Shown here one piece after another: positions 20,731 through 32,123 of a stretch of DNA of 64,000 bases. The translations under genes were made by a program, and so were the position numbers. Position 1 is the stretch's first letter. The number at the start of each line of letters is the position of its first letter. The notes under the pieces were generated by a model that worked only from the letters and a program-made list of their open reading frames with translations, did not search any database and was not told the DNA's origin. The stretch is from Erigeron canadensis (taxonomy: Eukaryota > Streptophyta > Magnoliopsida > Asterales > Asteraceae), in the NCBI RefSeq assembly GCF_010389155.1, contig NC_057765.1, positions 7,874,001-7,938,000 of the forward strand, read 5' to 3'.

Positions 20731-21843
20731 TTGAAGCACATGGAGTATTTAACTAATGGAGAAGATGAATGTCTTATTGACAGTGCTTCTACACATACAA
20801 TTCTAAAGAAAAAAAGATATTTTTCTAATTTATCTTTGAAAGAGGCAAATGTTAGTACTATATCTGGAAAATCCAAATTAATTGAAGGTTTTGGAGAAGC
20901 TTATATTGTTCTACAAAATGGAACTCCACTTAAAATTAACAATGCATTATTTTCTCCATTATCTCAAAGAAACCTAATAAGCTTTAAAGATATTCGTCAA
21001 AATGGATATCATCTTGAGATTACTTGTGAAAATGATGATGAGTACCTTCAAATTACAAATGTGATTTCGGGTAAAAAGCATGTGTTAGAAAAATTACCCG
21101 CACTTGCCTCGGGTTTGTATTGTACTAAAATTAGTGTAGTTGAATCAAACGCGGTCATAAACCAGAAGTTTATGGACCAAGAAAACTTTATCATTTGGCA
21201 TGACCGGCTAGGCCATCCCGGATTAGTTATGATGCGAAAAATTATTGAAAATTCATGTGGACATTCTTTGAAGAACCAGAAGATTCTTCAGTCGAAAGAC
21301 ATTACATGTGTCGCATGCTCACAGGGGAAGTTAATTAACCGACCATCACCAGTCAAGGTGGGGACAGAATCTTTGAGTTTTTTGGAAAGAATACATGGGG
21401 ATATATGTGGACCTATACACCCCTCTAGCGGACCATTTAGATACTTTATGGTCCTAATTGATGCATCAACCAGATGGTCACATGTATGCTTACTATCAAG
21501 TCGTAATATGGCATTTGCACGACTACTAGCTCAATTGATAAAGCTGAGAGCACAATTCCCGGATTACCCCATCAAGAAAATTCGGTTGGACAATGCTGGT
21601 GAATTTACATCCCAATCATTTAAAGATTATTGCATGTCTATTGGGATAACTGTAGAGCATCTTGTACCTCATGTACATACACAAAATGGACTCGCTGAAT
21701 CACTTATCAAGCGAATCCAAATGGTTGCAAGGCCAATGATTATGAAATCAAAACTACCAGGAACTGCTTGGGGGCATGCGGTTTTACATGCAGCAACACT
21801 AATCGCATCAGGCCAACGAGTTACCATACCTCCTTCCCGTTAA
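20731..21843 (+). pseudogene. protease, pre-integrase and integrase N-terminal region (copia pol)
   Basis: The protease active site is DSAS (ECLIDSASTHT), a change from the usual DSG/DSGA. The GAG-pre-integrase zinc region follows (WHDRLGHPGLVMMRKI, CVACSQGKL). The integrase core has HGDICGPI (first Asp), RLDNAGEFTSQSF (second Asp) and NGLAESLIKRIQ (Glu). The reading frame breaks at about 21770-21840 and continues in the next piece. No ATG begins the frame; it opens out of the linker. Confidence 0.88.
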
Positions 21844-22415
21844 AGTTGGTTTTTGGTCAGGAACCAGATATTTCCCATTTAAGGATCTTTGGTTGTGTTG
21901 TATATGTTCCTATCGCTCCACCACAACGCACAAAGATGGGACCTCAAAGAAGGTTAGGGATATATGTTGGGTATGAATCACGATCAATCATTAAGTATTT
22001 AGAGCCATCAACAGGAGATTTGTTTACGGCTCGATTTGCTGATTGTCATTTTCTTGAATCAACTTTCCCAACATTAGGGGGAGATGAAAAGCAGCTCAAA
22101 AATAACAATATAACTTGGAGTGAATTATCATTATCTCATCTTGATCCTCGAACTAAACAGTGTGAACTAGAAGTTCAAAGGATAATTCCTTTAAAAGGAT
22201 TAGCAGATCAATTACCAAACGCATTCACTGACCCAAAGAGAGTGACCAAGTCACATATATCAACTGCCAATTCTCCAATGAAAATAAGTGTCCCAGAAGG
22301 ACAACCACGTGTTGGTAATGAGTCAAAACCACGTCTCAAACGTGGTAGACCAATCGGTTCCAAAGATAAAAATCCTCGAAAGGAGAAAATAATGTCGATG
22401 GTCAAGTCGAGGTAA
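21768..22415 (+). pseudogene. integrase C-terminal region and linker (copia pol)
   Basis: LVFGQEPDISHLRIFGCVVYVPI and MGPQRRLGIYVGYESRSIIKYL are the conserved copia integrase C-terminal blocks. A basic, low-complexity linker to RT follows (RLKRGRPIGSKDKNPRKEK). A frameshift joins it to the preceding piece and another lies near 22415-22460. Confidence 0.85.
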
Positions 22416-22456
22416 TATTAACACCGGAAAAGGAGTCTCTTGGAGAGACACTAGAC

Positions 22457-23303
22457 ATGATGGTTCCCGAAGAACCTCAGGTACCTGAAAATGAAGAGAT
22501 CTCAATAAATTATATCATGTCTAGGAAGGTATGGAATCGAAATGAAATCGACCTCGATGATAGTTTTTCATATAATGTAGCGCTAGAAGTAATGGAAAAC
22601 AATGAGGATCAAGAACCAAAATCTGTTGATGAATGTAAACAAAGAAATGATTGGCCAAAATGGAAAGACGCAATCAAGGCAGAATTAGATTCCCTAAATA
22701 AACGAGAAGTTTTTGGACCGGTGGTCCATACACCTCAAGGTGTAAATCCTGTCGGCTATAAATGGGTCTTTGTACGAAAGCGTAATGAGAAATGAAATTG
22801 TCCGATACAAGGCAAGAATGGTAGCACAAGGATTCTCACAAAGACCTGGGATTGATTATGAGGAGACATATTCTCCAGTGGTGGATGCGACAACTTTCCG
22901 TTATCTTATTAGTCTGGTAATACGAGAAGAGATTGATCTGCGTCTAATGGATGTTGTAACAGCCTATCTCTACGGCTCACTTGATACCGATATTTACATG
23001 AAACTCCCTTAAGGGTTCAAATTGCCAAATTCATGTAAATCAAGTTCTCGAGAACAACTTTCAATTAAATTAAATGAATCATTATATGGGCTGAAACAAT
23101 CTGGGCGTAAGTGGTATAATCCCCTTAGTGAGTATTTATTGAAAGAAGGTTACAAAAATGATTCAGTATGCCCGTGTATCTTCATGAAAAGGTCAAGTTC
23201 AGAATATGTGATAATTGTCGTATATGTTGACGACTTGAACATAATTGGAACTCCAGGGGAGCTTCAAAGGGCGGTTGAATATTTAAAAGGGAATTTGAAA
23301 TGA
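22457..23303 (+). pseudogene. reverse transcriptase (copia pol)
   Basis: Three overlapping frames cover RT: WPKWKDAIKAELDSLNKREVF and GYKWVFVRKRN; then RYKARMVAQGFSQRPGIDYEETYSPV and LMDVVTAYLYGSLD; then LNESLYGLKQSGRKWY and the catalytic YVDDLNIIGT. A frameshift lies near 22780-22800. A TAA at 23010-23012 replaces a codon in the MKLP-x-GF block. Confidence 0.9.
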
Positions 23304-24225
23304 AAGACCTAGGAAAGACGAAATTTTGTCTCGGGTTACAAATTGAACATCTCAAGGGTGGAATCCTTGCGCATCAAGAAACATATGCAGAGAAAGTACT
23401 CAAAAGATTTTACATGGAAAAATCACATCCCTTGAGCACCCCAATGGTTGTAAGGTCGCTTGATGTTAAGAAAGACCAATTCCGACCCCCGAGCGATGAG
23501 GAGGAAATTCTTGGTCCAGAAATACCGTATTTAAGTGCAATTGGTGCACTAATGTTTCTTGCTAGCCATACGCGACCAGATATATCATTTTCGGTAAACT
23601 TATTGGCAAGATATAGTTCATGCCCAACAAGGAGGCATTGGAATGGGGTAAAACAAATTTTTCGATATCTTCAAGGTACAAAAGATATGGGTTTGTATTT
23701 TACAAACCAATCGAAAACAAGTTTGGTTAGTTATGTAGATGCAGGATATTTATCTGATCCTCACAATGGACGATCTCAAACTGGATATTTATTTACAAGT
23801 GGAGGTACCGCAATTTCATGGCGTTCTGTAAAGCAAACAATTACAGCCACATCATCAAACCATGCAGAATTATTGGCGATTCATGAAGCTAGTCGAGAAT
23901 GTGTTTGGTTAAGGGCTGTAATACAACACATTCGTGAGTCTTGTGGCATATATCTTCGAGAGATGAAGAACCGACAATTTTACACGAAGACAACGCAGCA
24001 TGCATTGCACAACTGAAGGAAGGGTACATCAAAGGTGATAGAACAAAGCACATTTCACCAAAGTTCTTCTTCACACATGATTTGCAAAAGAATGGAGATA
24101 TTAGCGTCCAACAAATCCATTCTAGCGAAAATTTGGCAGACTTGTTTACCAAATCACTTCCGACCTCTACATTCAAGAAATTGGTGCATGGGATTGGGAT
24201 GCGTCGACTCAAGGAGCTTATCTGA
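23300..24225 (+). pseudogene. RT thumb and RNase H (copia pol)
   Basis: FCLGLQIEHLKGGILAHQETYAEKVL and PDISFSVNLLARYSS, then RNase H: YVDAGYLSDPHNGRSQTGYLF, AISWRSVKQTITATSSNHAELLAIHEA, and EDNAACIAQL with TKHISPKFFFTHDL. A frameshift near 23940-24010 splits RNase H. The last codons are followed by AT-rich sequence and the polypurine tract. Confidence 0.9.
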
Positions 24226-24354
24226 TTATCATCAGGGGGAGAAAATACGCGCTGGACTCTTTTTCCCTTAGCAAGGTTTTGTCCCACTGGGTTTTCCTTG
24301 CAAGGTTTTTAACGAGGTAGCATCATGCGTATGAAATGGATAGTCAAGGGGGAG

Positions 24355-24547
24355 TGTTATAAATGTATATTTATATTGTGACTATCCAGGTACATAACCT
24401 TTAATCTCATTTATTGTTATAAGGTTCCTAGAGCCCTATAAATAGTGGCATTGTATTAGAGATATCTTAATAGAATATAAGAACTCTCTTACTCTTCCTA
24501 CTTTCTTATGTCTTTATAATCTTTGTTAGTTAATGTTATCTAATACG
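24355..24547 (+). repeat. 3' LTR of the Ale-like element
   Basis: TGTTATAAAT ... CTAATACG. Preceded by the polypurine tract at 24346-24354. Confidence 0.9.
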
Positions 24548-24913
24548 GTGTACCTTTTTGTTGGACATTTCCATGTATTAAGGAGATATGTTTTTCAAGT
24601 TAGTTATTATAATCTTTGGATTTTAATGTCATTTTATAAAAATATTGTAATATGTCATTTGAAATGTAATAAAATTGATTTATATGATTCGGTGGAACAT
24701 TTCCTTGATTTGACCGTTAAGCATATATTTTAACTATATTTTTACCTTTAATGATCGTACTTAATTCTTATCTAATTTATTAAAAACGATTTTGTTAAAC
24801 TTACTCGCGGTTTTCCGCGGGATAAAAGTCTAGTAGTATATATATATAGATAATGCATACTAGATCCGCCATTGCAATGACACAATGTATACCGCAACAT
24901 TCATTCCACTTTG

Positions 24914-25862
24914 TGTTAGGTCCAGACTTACTGGACTCGCTCCAAACGAGAAGACTGGAGCCCTCTAAAGATTTGTCCGAAAATTATGACGAGGCCAGTG
25001 AACCATTTACTTGTACAAGAATCTGGATTCCACCAGATTGGTTCACTAGACTTCACTTTAGTCAAGATCATTCCACTGAACACATTCTCACTGAAGTCGG
25101 AGACTGAAGTCTGAAGAAAGAAGACTGACAAATGGTGGGGTCCACTGGCAGTCTTACCAGATCTCCTGACTGGAGTTCTTGTCAGTGTTCTAGACCTTAC
25201 AAGTCTGAACACTGATTACAAGGAATTGACTTATTTGCCTTTGAACGCTTTTATCCGGACAATCCATTTGTCCTTTGTTAGAAGTTCTTACACGCGTGTA
25301 AAGATGGTTGGTTAAAGTATTACAAGTCACATCAAATGGACTTTATTCTTGTACTTTAACCAATGCATTTAAGGAATTAAAGTTGTTTCATTAAATGCAT
25401 GTAACCATATTTGTATGGAAAAAAAAATATTATTTTATACTTTTTGCCTATAAATACCAAGTCATTTCTCTCGTCCAAATCACTTTTGCAATTTGGTGCA
25501 TTTGCTTAAATACTCTTGATCTTAGCAGTTATACTTCACAACTTTAAGTATTTCGATCAAAAGAGTTTATTTAGCAAATATAGATCACTTGTAATTCATA
25601 GGTTGTTTAGAAACTTACTCTTGTAACATCTGGGTTCCGCAACAACCTTGTAATTTATTTAACATCAATAAATAAAATACACTTGAAAATTACATTTGTA
25701 TTCCACCATTTACATACTTGTTTACTTTATTTATTGCTTAAGTCTTTATTGCTTTATTTATATTCTTGCATTCATATTCAAAGCAATACGAGTCTAATCT
25801 AGTGCATACTTGACTTGTTATTCTACACTTGTGGGTTAAACCATCGAGTGAGGGACTTCACA
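24914..25862 (+). repeat. 5' LTR of the Sirevirus (949 bp)
   Basis: TGTTAGGTCC ... GACTTCACA. TATA box TATAAATA at 25449-25456. It retains a 32-bp stretch missing from the other LTR. Confidence 0.92.
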
Positions 25863-25863
25863 A

Positions 25864-25878
25864 TTGGTATCACAGCGG
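25864..25878 (+). other. primer binding site of the Sirevirus
   Basis: TTGGTATCACAGCGG, an initiator tRNA-Met-type site with one change (CAC for CAG) in the core. Confidence 0.8.
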
Positions 25879-25916
25879 AAGGCTAATAACATACTTGCCT
25901 AGATCCGTTTTTCTTG

Positions 25917-27205
25917 ATGGCCAACCCAGAGAATACACAAGGAAACCCTTTAAATGTTGAACCTCATCCTATTAATAATGAAACTACTGAACCCTCACCT
26001 CTTAACAATAACCCACCACCACCTCCACCAATTCCTGCTTCTCCACATGTGCATGTGCACTACTCAAACACCCTTGTTCCCATGCTTAGTGGGAATGGTG
26101 ATGAATTTGGCACGTGGAAGGCTATGATGATTTTACATGTCACTGGTATTTAGAGGAACATGCTTAAAATTTTAAATGAAGGACCCTATATTACAATAAG
26201 CCCTTTCAACCCACTTCTTGATCCAACTGGAGCAAGATCTAGAAGGGAAAAGAGAGAGGAACATTGGTGTGAGGAGGAAAAGAAACTTGTTAATATTGAA
26301 ACAATTTTAAAAAATATGATGCTCGGGGCCGTTACAGAATCTCTTATTCCCACACTAGTTCTCTATCCCAGTGCTAAACCATATGGGATGAACTGGTGAA
26401 CCAGTATGAAAGTGGTGATGACACTATTGTTACTGGGAAAGTCTCCCTAAACAAGAAGTATGAGTCATTTTTTGCTCTACCAAATGAGTCTCTAATTGGT
26501 ACTTACACCAGTTTTATGAGCATCATCAACCAGTTAGAGGACTGGGAGTAGAAAAAGACAAGGATATACTTTTGGAGAAATTTTGTGATATTCTTTCATC
26601 TAAATGGTCTCACATGATTGTAGTCTTGAGACAAGGTAAAACCTTGCATTCTCATACTCTGTCAACTTTGTACGGGGCATTCAGATTCACTGAAGAGAAT
26701 CAAGCCGAGAGAATTGAGGCTGAAAAAGATGCTCTAAACCATGCTTCCGCTAGTTCTCCTGTGGTCAGTAATTCTGAACCACCTTATGCTGCATTAATGT
26801 CTTCCGAGAATGTATTTTCTATGAAGAAGATGATGCCTCAACTAATAGAATCTGGATTCACTAATTATATATCCAGATTGTGATGAAACCGACAGTGATG
26901 ACCTTGTGACAATGATTGCTAAAACATTTAACCGTTTCAAAGCAAGAGCCAATAGGCCCACTGGACAACATGTACCAAGTTCCTCTAATGATAAGGCCAA
27001 TCTTACATATTTTAAGTGTAACAGAAAAGGTCAATTCATGAAGGAGTGCAAGTCCAGTCAGTTTGTCTCCCAGTCTAGTCCATCTGGTTCTTATCAAAAG
27101 CCTGATGATAGCTACAAGTTGAAATACAAAAAGCTTAAGGCTCAGATTGCTCTCATGTCACAGGATATTAACAATAATAATAAGTGCATGATTGCTGAAG
27201 AATAA
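25917..27205 (+). pseudogene. Sirevirus gag, broken
   Basis: The first ATG is at 25917 (MANPENTQGNPLN), after a proline-rich start. The gag body appears in three frames: NTLVPMLSGNGDEFGTWKAMM; EHWCEEEKKLVNIETILKNM; and EKFCDILSSKWSHMIVVL. A TAG at 26151 and further breaks near 26390, 26550 and 26883 interrupt it. The zinc knuckle reads YFKCNRKGQFMKEC: the first Cys is Tyr and the His is Gln, so two of four zinc ligands are gone. Confidence 0.85.
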
Positions 27206-27969
27206 TGGGTTCACTCTGATGACTCATCAGTTGATGAAGAAGAGGAAAGAGATTGTTGTTACATGGCTCCAACTAATGAAGAGCATCTGGTGAAGGAAGA
27301 TGTCACATCTGGCAGATGGGTGGACATTGTCATTAGATAGGTAATTGATTATGATAAGGAGGTTGATCCTGAATTAAAATTGGACATTGCTGAAACTTTA
27401 AACTCTAATTTAATTTTTGTTGAAACTGTTCGATCTGAAATGTCAAGTAATTTTGAAATAGATTTCTTTGAAATGTCAAGTTTACAATCAAAGTTAAAAA
27501 AACTTCAAGATATTGAACTGGTTTTTAAAGCACAAGTTTTGGTCACTGAACAATTGGTATAGGAAAAACAAGACCTAGAAATTATTTTAGAAAAATAAAA
27601 ACGGGTAATTAAATCATGGCTTGAAACAAAAATGCCATATGATGCTGGAGTTAATCAATATCCATCTCAAAAACGTGCCTATTTAGATGGAAATACCCAT
27701 GTTACAGCATTAATTCCAGTCATTAACCGTTTACCAGAAGAGGTCAAACCTAGTACCATCTATGATGAACCAAAGACCCCCAAGGCTAGCATTATTCCAC
27801 CAATTCAATTGTCCGAGGTCAAGACTGGACCACCCTAGATAACTAGTCCAGTCAAAAAGGTTAAGCAGAAAAACATTTGCCTCAATCTACTTCTAAAGAA
27901 CCCTAGGTTCAGAAGAAAAAGAATGTTGCCATACCTAAGCCTAAAGTCCAGTCATCTGGAAAGGCTCAT
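27206..27969 (+). pseudogene. gag C-terminal extension / linker (Sirevirus)
   Basis: Acidic and coiled-coil-like sequence (DDSSVDEEEERD, MSSLQSKLKKLQDIELVF) with stops at about 27336, 27560 and 27836. Sireviruses have an extended Gag of this sort. No catalytic motif. Confidence 0.6.
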
Positions 27970-28899
27970 GTGTCATCTAAAGAAACAATTTTATTGAGGT
28001 TAGAGAGTCAGTTTCAAATACTGGCTCGTCAAGTTCAAAGCTGTAATGCAAGACTTAACAACTTTGAGGGTACTTTATCTGGCCCTAAACAAAATTCTAA
28101 ACCTTTTTCAAAGAAAGATAAAAATATTGCTCCTGTTGAGAAAAATAAGAAAAAGGTTTCTAAACTGTCAACTCCAGTAGTCTTTTCAACTAAGACTACT
28201 ACTGAAGAAAGTGAACTCAACCAGATACCTCCAGGGATCCATATGGCAGGATCCAAGGAACCCATCAATCGATGGGTTCCCAAAACTAACTTTTGGAAAT
28301 ATATTTGGTATCTTGACAGTGTTGCTGGCAGGACAATGACCGGATGTAAGACCCTGCTGGAGGAGTTCACAGTTTCTGATGGACCCTCCATTACTTTTGG
28401 AAATGATGGTTGTGGAAATACTGAGGGGTATGGTGTCCTGAACAATGGACGAGTCAAATTCAGACGAGTGGCTTATGTGAATGGTTTGAAATATAACCTG
28501 ATCAGTGTGAGCCAACTATGTGATGATGGCTACCAAGTTCTGTTCAATGTTTCTCAAGGCATTGTATTCGATAAGGACCGGAAGGTAGTATTGATTGCTC
28601 CCAGAAAAGGAAATGTATATGTAATGGATATGGAAAGCTCTCCTTCAGAGCAGTGTTTCTATACAAAAGCTTATGAAGACACAAATTGGTTATGGCATAA
28701 AAGGCTATCCCATTTAAATTTCAAAAATATTAACAAGTTGTCCAGAAAACAACTTGCAGATGGGATACCTTCAGTTTCCTTCAAAAAGGAAAGGCCATGT
28801 CCAGGATGTGAGATGAGTAAGCAGAAGCGTGCCAGTTTCAAGACCAAGCAGATTTTCAGCATATCTGAACCTCTTCATATGGATCTTTTTGTACAGTGA
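27970..28899 (+). pseudogene. protease and pre-integrase region (Sirevirus pol)
   Basis: The protease active site, usually D-S-G in WYLDSGCS, is WYLDSVAG here, with Gly replaced by Val and the following Cys lost. VNGLKYNLISVSQLCD and IVFDKDRKVVL are the conserved protease/pre-integrase blocks. The integrase zinc finger is WHKRLSHLNFKNI ... CPGCEMSKQKR. The frame ends at 28897 just after LHMDLF, where integrase begins. Confidence 0.88.
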
Positions 28900-29749
28900 T
28901 GTTCAGACTCGTGCTGGTAAAAGATATACCCTGGTGATAGGTAATGAATACTCCAGATTTTGTTAGGTAATCTTTCTCAGGTCAAAAAGTGAAGTTGCTG
29001 CTGAAATCATCGCTCTTATCAAGTAGATTGAATTCAAGTACAAGCGAAAAGTATGTCAGTTAAGAAGTGACAATGGAACAGAATTCTAGAATGCAACTCT
29101 GGAGAAATTCTGTACTGACACTGGCATCTCTCATAACTTCTCTTCAGCACGAACTCCAGAGCAGAATGGAGTTGTAGAAAGAAAGAACAGAACGCTGATA
29201 GTCACTGCCAGAAGTATGCTTGCTGAATCTGGTCTTCCTACCATTTTCTGGGCTGAGGCAATTGCTATTGCTTGCCACACCCAGAATCGATCAGTGTATG
29301 TGAAGCGACACAAGAAGACATCCTACGAAATACTAAGAAATAGAAAACCAAATATTGGTTATTTTCACGTTTTTGGATGTCCAGTTTACATCCTTAACGA
29401 CTCCAGTCAGTTAGGCAAATTTTATGCCAAAGCTGATGAGGGATATTTCTTAGGATATTCAGCCATTCGCAAGAAAATCCAATTATCTTCCGTGAATCAG
29501 ATCCTATCAGCTACAATAAAGATTCTTCAGGAGAGGTTTCCAGTCATCCTGATCTGGAACCTGTTTTACCTGAAAAACCCCCCAGTAGTACCTTGTTTTA
29601 TCCTTCAATAAGTTTCAAACTACCCTCTGAACTTGTTATTGAATCAGATGTATGTTCTACTTCTCCAATACCAGTTTTAGTTGATACTGAACCAGTACTC
29701 CAGGAAATACCCTCAACTGAACAATTTCATGATGCAAATCGTGATCTTA
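28900..29749 (+). pseudogene. integrase core, 5' part (Sirevirus pol)
   Basis: Broken by stops at about 29025 and 29086. Recognisable blocks are QLRSDNGTEF (second catalytic Asp), SSARTPEQNGVVERKNRTL (Glu) and ARSMLAESGLPTIFWAEA, then the C-terminal FHVFGCPVYILND and GYFLGYSA. The region is cut at 29749 by the solo LTR insertion. Confidence 0.85.
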
Positions 29750-31116
29750 CTGATTGATATGTCGTATTTTATTCCCATTTCCCATGGCTTAATTAGTCGT
29801 TTTGGTATGGTTTTAGAGTTGTTTTCGTATATATTTGGCACGTTTAGGGTATACGTTTATCTGAATAAAATGATGTTTCTGGAGTGAAACGAGTGCTTAC
29901 GGATGATTTACGAGGCACGAAACTGAAATTCAGAGCTGGTCAACGAAAGTCAACAGCGGGCTGCAACGCATCAATCCACTGCGACGCAGTGGAAATTTTC
30001 GAGGAACAAACAGATTCGCAGTCTGCTAAAACTGCGACGCAGTTAGACCAAGTACAAGCCAGTGAAGTCAATGATCGTCAAAGTTAACAGAAGTCAAATA
30101 CGAGACTGCGACGCAGTGTAGCGCTGAATTTTTGTTATTCTTTTGGAAACTATAAATAGCTTGCAAAAACATTCTTGAAACCCTACCTTTACTTTCCAGT
30201 CGATTTTTGGAGCACTTGGAGTAGATTTTCATCAGATTATTCTTTTTCGAAGAACTTCATTACGATTGGATCAATTCTGTTATTCGTTTTCAATTCCTTG
30301 TATTCAACGATGAATTCTTTTAATTTGATTTGTTATTCGTATTTTAATATTAGTGGCTAATCGTCTTTGCACCCATCTTAATGGAGTGAGACGATATGTA
30401 AGATTGCAAACTTTTTAATAATTCAATGTTGATTACATTTAACGTTACATCGTGATCTTAATGTATTTGTTCCTTGTTATTTATCTTGAATCGGTTGGTG
30501 ATCTATATGTGTCTTTAATGGTAATTATTGTTCGCACATATTTCATTTCAATTGTTTGGGTACAAACGTGTTAAATCCATGACGGGTACGGTAGATAACC
30601 ATTTAACGATAATAGGAACAAATGTGTTAACGGTTGGGTACAATCTATAGATGTAATTGTTATTTTAATAACCAAAACCATTGTTAAATTAGCTAAGTTA
30701 TAAAAGATGGCTTGGGGTACCGGTCTTTGTAATGGAACTAGTTTATACAAGAGAGTCAAAAGATGTTATCGAGCGAATTCATTTAATGTGCAATCTACAC
30801 ATGTCGTTGAGCGAATTCAAGATGGGTGTCTTTTAAATTATTGTTTTTAATCAAAACTCTCTTTTGCGATTAATTCTTTGGGATTACTAACATATTTAAC
30901 TAATTTTTGAAAAGTAGCAACTCGGCCACAAAACCCCCCTATTTCTTGAATTACTTTATTTTTACAATTGCTTACAAAAGTCCTTGTGAACGATCTCGGC
31001 TTACCAATTTTTACTATACTGCATGCGATCGGGTACATTGCCTGTGAGTGTGTAGTAGTAAGTCTTTTGGTAATTCATGTTTATAAATTTATTACTTGAT
31101 TTCACACATCACTGAT
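29750..31116 (+). mobile_element. solo LTR of the Athila-like family, with target duplication
   Basis: LTR 29755-31111 (1357 bp), TGATATGTCG ... CACACATCA, flanked by CTGAT on both sides (29750-29754, 31112-31116). Its reverse complement aligns with the LTR at 5870-7412 from end to end. No internal region is present, so it arose by LTR-LTR recombination after insertion into the Sirevirus. TATA box at 30151-30158; palindromes at 29977, 30030 and 30104. Confidence 0.92.
29977..30118 (+). repeat. three CACTGCGACGCAGTG palindromes in the solo LTR
   Basis: Perfect at 29977-29991; outer base pairs altered at 30030-30044 (still self-complementary) and 30104-30118. A half copy lies at about 29960. 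The last copy ends 32 bp before the TATA box. Confidence 0.85.
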
Positions 31117-32061
31117 TCAGATGAAGATGTTGAAATAGTCTGGCAAGACCCTCTTCCTAAAGCAAATTTGGAGGGAAATAAACTGAATACTTGAACTAAT
31201 ATTGTTGTTCGAAACAACCCTGGTCATTACTCTAACTGGACAAAAGCTCATCCTATTGATCAGATCATAGGTGACTCTAGTAGAGGGGTTCAGACCCGAA
31301 GAGCCTCCAGTGAACAATGTTTATACGTCAGCTTCTTATCACTGATAGAACCGAAGAACGTTGACGAGGTTATGGAAGATCCAAACTGGGTGATAGCTAT
31401 GCAAGAAGAGCTACACCAGTTTGAAAGGAACAAGTTATGGTACCTGATCCCTTTCCCAGATGGCAAGAAAGAACCAATTGGAACCAGATGGGTCTTCAAG
31501 AATAAGGTAGATGAAGATGGCCACGTCATCAGAAATAAGGCCAGACTGGTAGCACAAAGGTACTGCCAGACAGATGTTGATTTTGATGAATCATTTGCTC
31601 CAGTGGCTAGACTTAAAGCAATCAGATTTTTCTTAGCATTTGCTGCTCATCATCAATTCAAGGTCTACCAAATGGATGTAAATAGTGCATTTTTGAATGG
31701 AGAATTAGAAGAAGAAGTTTATGTCAAGCAACCACCAGGCTTCATTGATGAAAAGCATCCTCACTAGGTGTATCGTCTGGACAAGGCACTTTATGGTCTC
31801 AGACAAGCCCCACGTGCCTGGTATGATACTTTGATTAAACATTTGTTGAAACATGGTTTCAAAAGAGGTGCAATTGACAATCCCTTATTTATTCTTTGTG
31901 AAAAAGGCAATCTTCTGCTAGTACAAATTTACGTTGATGATATTATTTTTGGGTCTACTGATGAAAACATGTGCAAGAAATTTTCAAAAATCATGTCCTC
32001 TAAATATGAAATGAGTTTAATGAGTGAATTAACATATTTTCTAGGACTCCAGATTAAATAA
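31117..32061 (+). pseudogene. reverse transcriptase (Sirevirus pol)
   Basis: From [21 protein letters not shown] through [45 protein letters not shown] and [22 protein letters not shown] lies at 31765-31767. After it: YRLDKALYGLRQAPRAWYDTL and the catalytic YVDDIIFGST. The frame ends at 32059. About 250 bp at the start is the linker resumed after the solo LTR. Confidence 0.9.
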
Positions 32062-32123
32062 ACACATGATGGCAATTTTATTAATCAGGAAATTATGTTA
32101 GAGATCTTTTAAAGAAATATGAT

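Larger units (their letters stand above)
18143..24547 (+). mobile_element. Ty1/copia retrotransposon, Ale/Retrofit-like, 6405 bp
   Basis: The 193-bp LTRs at 18143-18335 and 24355-24547 differ at about five positions. The primer site (TTATCAGCACGAC) follows the left LTR and a polypurine tract (AAGGGGGAG) precedes the right one. Order is gag, protease, integrase, RT, RNase H, the copia order. Gag is intact; pol is interrupted by frameshifts and one stop. The flanking 5-mers (GGTTG left, GGTGT right) are not identical, so the target duplication is unconfirmed. Confidence 0.92.
11097..24834 (+). mobile_element. possible composite Helitron carrying two nested copia-type elements
   Basis: The 3' end is the better-supported half: CGCGG-TTTT-CCGCG hairpin at 24806-24819, then about ten bases, then CTAGT at 24830-24834. 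The proposed 5' end is A|TCTCTAATGAAAG at 11096/11097, which has the TC start and A flank of a Helitron. Subtracting the gag-only element (12281-14837) and the Ale-like copia element (18143-24547) leaves about 4.8 kb. No Rep/helicase coding sequence was seen, so it would be non-autonomous. The 3' flanking base is A, not the expected T. The link between the two ends is inference. Confidence 0.35.

Noticed and set aside
24543..24551. Perfect target duplication for the Ale-like element
   Set aside because: The flanks are GGTTG and GGTGT; similar but not identical, so it was not claimed.
29884..30087. Open frame inside the solo LTR
   Set aside because: It covers the palindromes of the LTR and has no domain.
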